Shown piece after piece: positions 52,269-53,771 of a stretch of DNA of 53,771 bases. The notes under the pieces were generated by a model. The model saw nothing but the letters and a program-made list of their open reading frames with translations, was not told the DNA's origin and did no database searches. Location: NCBI GenBank assembly GCA_016927065.1, contig JAFGNJ010000023.1:1-53771 (forward strand), written 5' to 3'. Position 1 is the stretch's first letter. Each line of letters opens with the position of its first letter. Source of the stretch: Deltaproteobacteria bacterium (lineage in GTDB: Bacteria > Desulfobacterota > B13-G15 > RBG-16-54-18). Made by a program: the position numbers and the translations under genes.

Positions 52269-53543
52269 TCAGAGGGCATCAAGCGGGCTCTGCGGCGCGT
52301 TTTTCATATCGCGAAGGACATGAGTGTAAATCATGGTCGTTTCAACATTCTTGTGCCCGAGGAGACTCTGTACCTCCCTGATATTGACGCCATTTTGGAG
52401 CAGATGCGTCGCGAAGCTGTGGCGGAATGTATGTACCGTCGCATGCTTGGCAATTCCGGCCTTTTTTACGGCGTTTCTCACTCCCATCTGGACCGTTTTT
52501 TCGCTGATATGGTGACGGCCGATCCGTCCGCTTCGCGGATCCACCGAAAGTTTGGATGACGGGAAAACATATTGCCACGTCCACTCCTTGGCGGCATTCG
52601 GATACTTCCGGTCCAACGCATCCGGGAGATACGTCTCGCCGTATCCCTGTGCGAGGTCATGGTCATGTTGACGCTTCACGCCCTCAAGGTGCCTTTGCAG
52701 CGTCTCTTTGACCACCGCCGGAAGCATGGTCGTTCGGTCATTGTCCCCCTTCCCGCTCCTGACAAAGATCGTGCTGGCGGCAAAATCAATGTCTTGCACG
52801 CGCAGACGGCACAGCTCCATGAGTCGGAGGCCGCAACCATAGAGCAGTTGCGCAATGAGGAGGTTCGTGCCGCTCATGTGGGTAAAAATCCGTTTCACCT
52901 CATCGGTTGACAGCACGGTCGGCAACCTTATGCCACGCTTCGCACGGACCGTGTTGCTCAGATTCTCGGGCTCTTTATGAAACACAAAGCGGAAGAGGAA
53001 CAAAATCGCATTGAACGCCTGGTTCTGTGTCGAAGCAGAGACCTTTCGTTTGAGAGCCAGGTGACTGAGAAAGTCCTTGAAATCCCCTGCGGAAAGCTCG
53101 GAGATCTTCCTCCCCGGCTTCAGCGCATAGGCCAGGAAGCGTTCGACCCACTGCAGGTATGTGCGTTCCGTGCTGTAGGAATAGTGCCTGATCCTGATCA
53201 GCCGCCCCATCTCCTGAAGCACTCCTGGAACATCAGCAGGCATGTCCCCGTCCGACGCCCGACTTCCTGTTTTACCGAGGTAATGGAAATAATAAAGGCG
53301 CAGGGCGTCATCGGCCTGGCGATGCTGCCAGTCCTGAATGCGCTTTTCCGATTGCAGGGCATCCAGAAATTCGATGACCGTCGATTCTTGATATTCCACG
53401 GCAGAAAGGTCGCGTTTCCTGGCATAGTCGAGAAACCGGCTTACCCAGTGGGCAAAGAACGTGACGTTCTTTGCCGGCACGAGCTTGCGCTCCAGAAGAA
53501 ACTCCTGGAACTCCGGCAGGGTCACTTTTGCCTTATTAGACAT
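52269..53543 (-). CDS. integron-type tyrosine recombinase (IntI-like) with N-terminal extension
   Basis: 424 residues from ATG 53543 (427 from 53552). Catalytic residues R240 ([13 protein letters not shown]), K265, H371 and R374 ([12 protein letters not shown]), H397 (LLGHKN), Y406 (TTMIYTHVL). The IntI-specific insert is present: [16 protein letters not shown], then LSVDPRSG and RHH. IntI proteins are near 320-340 residues; here an additional N-terminal segment (about 10-90) resembles a second core-binding domain ahead of the usual one ([19 protein letters not shown]). It would insert and excise gene cassettes. The TATAAT at 53553-53558 (minus strand) abuts ATG 53552, favouring 53543. Confidence 0.9.
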   Translation of the reverse strand: MSNKAKVTLPEFQEFLLERKLVPAKNVTFFAHWVSRFLDYARKRDLSAVEYQESTVIEFLDALQSEKRIQDWQHRQADDALRLYYFHYLGKTGSRASDGDMPADVPGVLQEMGRLIRIRHYSYSTERTYLQWVERFLAYALKPGRKISELSAGDFKDFLSHLALKRKVSASTQNQAFNAILFLFRFVFHKEPENLSNTVRAKRGIRLPTVLSTDEVKRIFTHMSGTNLLIAQLLYGCGLRLMELCRLRVQDIDFAASTIFVRSGKGDNDRTTMLPAVVKETLQRHLEGVKRQHDHDLAQGYGETYLPDALDRKYPNAAKEWTWQYVFPSSKLSVDPRSGRIGRHHISEKTVQMGVRNAVKKAGIAKHATVHTFRHSFATHLLQNGVNIREVQSLLGHKNVETTMIYTHVLRDMKNAPQSPLDAL

Positions 53544-53552
53544 ATTTCCCAT

Positions 53553-53558
53553 ATTATA
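53553..53558 (-). promoter_or_regulatory. -10 box of the integrase gene
   Basis: TATAAT on the minus strand directly before ATG 53552. Transcription would start around 53546, so translation probably begins at ATG 53543 on an almost leaderless mRNA. Confidence 0.45.
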
Positions 53559-53727
53559 CGAATTTCGCTTTTAGTCCATATTACCGAAAAATACGCAATA
53601 GTATACCTCCCCCTGTGTTATTTTTAAAGGATTTTTTTCTTGCCTTCATACTTTAAATATGCTTGAATATATCTGTTTCAAGGACAAACAGGAATTTCGT
53701 ATATTAATTGATGGGGCGAAGATTAAT

Positions 53728-53771
53728 ATGATGTCACTGCCCACGATAACGACAAAAACAATGGGCAGTGA
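53728..53771 (+). CDS. possible start of a truncated ORF with a terminal inverted repeat
   Basis: ATG at 53728 opens a frame (MMSLPTITTKTMGS) that runs off the window. The same bases hold a perfect 10-bp inverted repeat tcactgccca (53734-53743) / tgggcagtga (53762-53771). It could be a transposase gene start, an IS end or a first cassette beside intI; too short to decide. The DNA 53559-53727 is AT-rich and should contain attI if this is an integron, but I see no GTTRRRY core box. Confidence 0.25.
   Translation, partial: MMSLPTITTKTMGS

Noticed and set aside
53553..53733. attI or attC site next to the integrase
   Set aside because: I searched by eye for GTTRRRY and RYYYAAC boxes and found none with proper spacing; the terminal inverted repeat does not fit attC.

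Overview
The window looks like a chromosomal stretch from an anaerobic bacterium, most probably a Desulfobacterota-type (former Deltaproteobacteria) organism. This is inferred from gene content: two glycyl radical enzymes with a radical-SAM activase, a benzoate-CoA-ligase-type enzyme, TRAP and family-5 ABC uptake systems, UGA-encoded selenocysteine, sigma-54 promoters, a molbindin and an integron-type integrase. No ribosomal or other phylogenetic marker is present, so the placement is tentative. I saw no rRNA, tRNA or CRISPR array.

Layout. 1-1656: 3' part of a REC-PAS-PAS-HD-GYP regulator. 2139-5159: aryl-CoA ligase and an MFS carrier. 5543-13886: a dipeptide-type ABC importer (SBP, two permeases, two ATPases) whose two ATPase genes are separated by a CapA-like metallophosphatase and an MmgE/PrpD protein. 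14531-20299: glycyl radical enzyme, activase, second glycyl radical enzyme, behind a sigma-54-like promoter. 20794-23771: TRAP transporter DctP-Q-M. 23990-26239: TPR, DUF4037 and DUF4125 proteins. 26457-38192: FadR/FCD regulator, UGSC-type selenoprotein, an exported paralogue without the redox pair, a complete second ABC importer, and a second UGSC-type selenoprotein. 38424-48584: mixed genes (DUF4352-like protein, small membrane proteins, sigma-54-driven periplasmic protein, MFS carrier, CARDB protein, lipoprotein, molbindin, response regulator, Ca/Na exchanger, methyltransferase/ATP-grasp fusion). 48821-51800: methionine-salvage/SAM operon (mtnA, SAM hydrolase, aminotransferase). 52269-53543: integron-type tyrosine recombinase on the minus strand.

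The most notable content is the 26457-38192 locus. Two genes that an ordinary gene caller would split at a stop codon each read through an in-frame TGA in a U-x-x-C motif (UGSC at 27554-27565, USTC at 36834-36845). Each TGA is followed at once by a hairpin with a G-U in its loop, as expected of a bacterial SECIS. A third, secreted homologue between them has Ser and Gly in place of Sec and Cys. All three are organised with an oligopeptide-type ABC importer and an autoregulated FCD repressor, which suggests an uptake-linked redox system with an unknown substrate.

Taken together, bases 2139-38192 look like a catabolic island: importers bring in small organic acids or conjugates, a CoA ligase activates an aryl acid, glycyl radical enzymes perform an oxygen-sensitive C-C, C-O or C-S reaction, and the selenoproteins perform an unidentified redox step. 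The substrates are not readable from the sequence. A repeated regulatory design is visible: each of the three solute-binding-protein genes has an extra Shine-Dalgarno/short ORF upstream and a hairpin between it and its permease genes.
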